From positions 1 through 7,086 of the forward strand of contig JAIRLZ010000052.1 of assembly GCA_031259035.1 (NCBI GenBank): a stretch of 7,086 nucleotides of DNA. The letters run 5' to 3'. The notes beneath the pieces were generated by a model. That model had not been told where the DNA came from. It did no database searches and saw only the letters and a list, made by a program, of their open reading frames with translations. The translations under genes and the position numbers were made by a program. The number at the start of each line of letters is the position of its first letter. The stretch's first letter is position 1. Below, one piece after another: positions 5,836 to 7,086 of the stretch. The DNA is from Treponema sp. (lineage in GTDB: Bacteria; Spirochaetota; Spirochaetia; Treponematales; Breznakiellaceae).

Positions 5836-6711
5836 ATGACCGGCGGCGCCTTCAAAATTGCCAAAGAGGAGATCGGCGAAACACTGAGCAATTTCAACTT
5901 CATACGGGGTGATTTGGCGGTCGCGGACCAGGCGTATGGGACTTTGAACGGCATGAAGCGCCGCCGGAACCGCAGCGCGGACTGTTTCGCCGTTTGCGAT
6001 GAAAATGGAAATAAGGTTGATGTTGCCGGCGGGTTCGCGGCTCTGAAAAGCGGGGAACATTCCGAAGCCGTGGTTTTCGCCGCGCTCCCTGACAAGACAG
6101 GGATTCCGGCGAGGGTTTGTGTCAAGCGCAAGGATAAAGAGGCGTGTGAGAAATCCCGGAAAAGGCTGGAGCGCCGGGCATCCCGCAAAGGCGGCGACCT
6201 GCGGGAAAAGACCGTGGCGTTCAATGAATTCATCGTTGTGGCGACATCGCCTCCGGATTCGGTTGGCGCTGACGAAACCCTTGAAACCTATCGCCGGCGC
6301 CGGCGGGTTGAGATGCATTTCAAGCGGCTGAAATCCATAATGGACTTCGGCGATTTGCCTAAGCAAAATCCGGCGGCTTCGGAAGCGCGGCTGAACGGCA
6401 AGATAATGGTCGCATTGTCAATCGAAGCCTTCATAGCGAAGGCTTCTTTTTCCCCGGCGACCGAATCGAATGCCGGGCGCGGCTTATGGCGTGAAACGGC
6501 GTCCGTTCATTTGGTGTTGAAGACCGATCTGGGTCTGCGGACACTTGAAGATTGCGAGCGCATAGCGAAACGTCTTGAATGCGAAAAACGAAAGCGGGGA
6601 ATACGGCGCCAAATGTGTAATACTTTAGGCTGTTCCAAAACGCGCCTTATGGCGTCAGTTTTGGAACAGCTTCTTACCCCTGGAGAACATTGGATAAGCC
6701 ACAAATGCTAA
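5836..6711 (+). CDS. IS4-type transposase, N-terminally truncated remnant
   Basis: The 291-codon frame encodes the C-terminal part of a DDE transposase of the IS4 family. Residues 11-35 (GETLSNF, then GDLAVADQAYG) match the region of the second catalytic Asp (Asp31). Tyr152, Arg155, Glu159 and Lys166 fit the YREK signature spacing (Y-2-R-3-E-6-K) exactly, with Glu159 the third catalytic residue, followed by FKRLKSI. The N-terminal portion with the first catalytic Asp is missing, and an in-frame TAG lies nine bases before the ATG, so the enzyme should be inactive. From about residue 264 the frame runs through the 119-bp repeat, so the last 28 or so residues (GCSKTRLMASVLEQLL and onward) are not native transposase. 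It is the only gene here on the plus strand. Family assignment is good; expression is doubtful. Confidence 0.85.
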   Translation: MTGGAFKIAKEEIGETLSNFNFIRGDLAVADQAYGTLNGMKRRRNRSADCFAVCDENGNKVDVAGGFAALKSGEHSEAVVFAALPDKTGIPARVCVKRKDKEACEKSRKRLERRASRKGGDLREKTVAFNEFIVVATSPPDSVGADETLETYRRRRRVEMHFKRLKSIMDFGDLPKQNPAASEARLNGKIMVALSIEAFIAKASFSPATESNAGRGLWRETASVHLVLKTDLGLRTLEDCERIAKRLECEKRKRGIRRQMCNTLGCSKTRLMASVLEQLLTPGEHWISHKC

Positions 6712-6743
6712 ACCCATAAAGAATTGGCAATTTTCTCCAAAAG
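6625..6743 (+). repeat. 119-bp palindromic interspersed repeat, right copy
   Basis: This is the inverted partner of 1-119, gap-free with 4 mismatches. The CTGTTCCAAAAC (6630-6641) and GTTTTGGAACAG (6658-6669) stem is fully conserved, while all four differences fall in the distal half. It forms the 3' end of the transposase frame and supplies its TAA. The four differences change the encoded residues (N/H, N/S, R/H) or lie after the stop, so there is no sign of selection on the peptide. Confidence 0.9.
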
Positions 6744-6745
6744 CC

Positions 6746-6802
6746 TGTTCCAAAACTAACCCGAACCGCAGGTTCGCAACCGCAGGTTCGCGTTTTGGAA
6801 CA
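6746..6802. repeat. Palindrome with CGAACCGCAGGTTCG core, second copy of the 3663-3703 family
   Basis: TGTTCCAAAAC (6746-6756) pairs with GTTTTGGAACA (6792-6802). Inside are two near-identical tandem units, CGAACCGCAGGTTCG (6762-6776) and CAACCGCAGGTTCG (6777-6790), each able to fold by itself. The outer arms match the stem of the 119-bp repeat, and the CAAAACTAACCCGAAC segment matches the pepF-gpsA spacer. Confidence 0.8.
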
Positions 6803-6817
6803 AGCCCAATTATTTGA

Positions 6818-6850
6818 CTTGTTTAACAACCCGGTTGGTTGTTAAACAAG
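6818..6850. repeat. Perfect 14-bp hairpin
   Basis: CTTGTTTAACAACC (6818-6831) pairs perfectly with GGTTGTTAAACAAG (6837-6850) around a CGGTT loop. It lies in the spacer downstream of both converging genes: the transposase remnant on the plus strand and the partial gene on the minus strand. On the plus strand CCGCGCCG and then six T residues (6859-6865) follow. It could serve as a terminator, but the T-run is about nine bases away from the stem. Confidence 0.75.
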
Positions 6851-6872
6851 CCGCGCCGTTTTTTTAATGGTT

Positions 6873-6902
6873 GTTGTTTAGAAACTGGGGTTTCTAAACA
6901 AC
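6873..6902. repeat. Perfect 13-bp hairpin
   Basis: GTTGTTTAGAAAC (6873-6885) pairs perfectly with GTTTCTAAACAAC (6890-6902) around a TGGG loop. It is the last of a string of palindromes in this spacer and lies 66 bp beyond the stop codon of the minus-strand gene entering from the right. No U-run follows on either strand. Confidence 0.75.
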
Positions 6903-6968
6903 TGTATTGAGACAAGCGGAACGACGTCGGCAAGTGAGGCGTGTTTTTCCAACAAGCGTCAAATTTCA

Positions 6969-7086
6969 TCACCACCTGCGTATCTCTTTCGGCTCCTCTA
7001 TCTTCACCGTGTCGCCCGACTGCTCTATCACATACAGCCCCGCCCGCAACGCCGCCTCCCGCGCGTTCCGCGGCATAATCGCCCCG
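6969..7086 (-). CDS. C-terminal fragment of an unidentified protein (runs off the window)
   Basis: The minus strand carries an open frame from the window edge to TGA at 6969-6971, giving 38 residues. The segment AREAALRAGLYVIEQSGD is followed by TVKIEEPKEIRRW. The mix of residues, the good reading frame and the sequence looking like a folded protein end (a helix, then two strands, then a charged tail ending in RRW) suggest a genuine gene. The GLYVIEQSGDTVKI segment resembles the ends of bacterial hypothetical proteins with a PD-(D/E)XK-like or DUF3782-like C-terminal domain, but this is recall from a short stretch and not firm. The start and most of the gene lie beyond base 7086. Confidence 0.55.
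   Translation of the reverse strand, partial: GAIMPRNAREAALRAGLYVIEQSGDTVKIEEPKEIRRW

Noticed and set aside
5581..6366. 261-codon minus-strand frame across the spacer and transposase
   Set aside because: It runs antisense to the transposase and translates hairpins and the poly-G tract into proline-rich sequence. There is no ribosome binding site or family motif.
6746..6902. CRISPR array
   Set aside because: The repeated units are tandem palindromes of different sequence, with no regular spacers and no cas genes.

Overview
The window looks like a stretch of spirochaete chromosome, most likely from a termite-gut Treponema-like lineage (Treponema primitia / T. azotonutricium relatives). This assignment is an inference from three things: the gene content, a GC-moderate composition with GC-rich palindromes between genes, and remembered similarity of the intergenic repeat style. 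No rRNA or marker gene fixes the taxon.

Layout, left to right. Positions 1-119 are one copy of a 119-bp palindromic repeat; its inverted partner, with 4 mismatches, lies at 6625-6743. Positions 120-252 hold a short ORF of 33 codons that stops next to the repeat and may be a truncated gene. Four genes then follow on the minus strand, listed here in transcription order from the right: an M3-family oligoendopeptidase F (5548-3716), glycerol-3-phosphate dehydrogenase GpsA (3632-2565), a multi-pass membrane protein with a broken GGDEF domain (2333-1329), and a 6-phosphogluconolactonase-type beta-propeller lactonase (1332-253). The last two overlap in an ATGA and are probably translationally coupled. 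The genes are separated by clusters of perfect or near-perfect hairpins (2403-2565, 3663-3703).

The right third is mobile-element debris. It includes a spacer with a 15-G homopolymer and several perfect hairpins (5581-5835). It also holds an N-terminally truncated IS4-type transposase on the plus strand (5836-6711), whose last 28 or so codons are supplied by the 119-bp repeat. A run of further palindromes follows (6746-6902), and then the C-terminal 38 codons of an unidentified minus-strand gene (6969 to the window edge).

The housekeeping genes do not form one obvious pathway: GpsA serves phospholipid precursor supply, PepF peptide turnover, and the lactonase probably sugar-lactone hydrolysis. 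I see no convincing new multi-gene system such as defence, CRISPR or biosynthesis. The points most worth attention are the poly-G tract upstream of pepF, the one-base frameshift and degenerate active site of the GGDEF protein, and the family of interspersed palindromes, including the large inverted repeat that brackets the locus.
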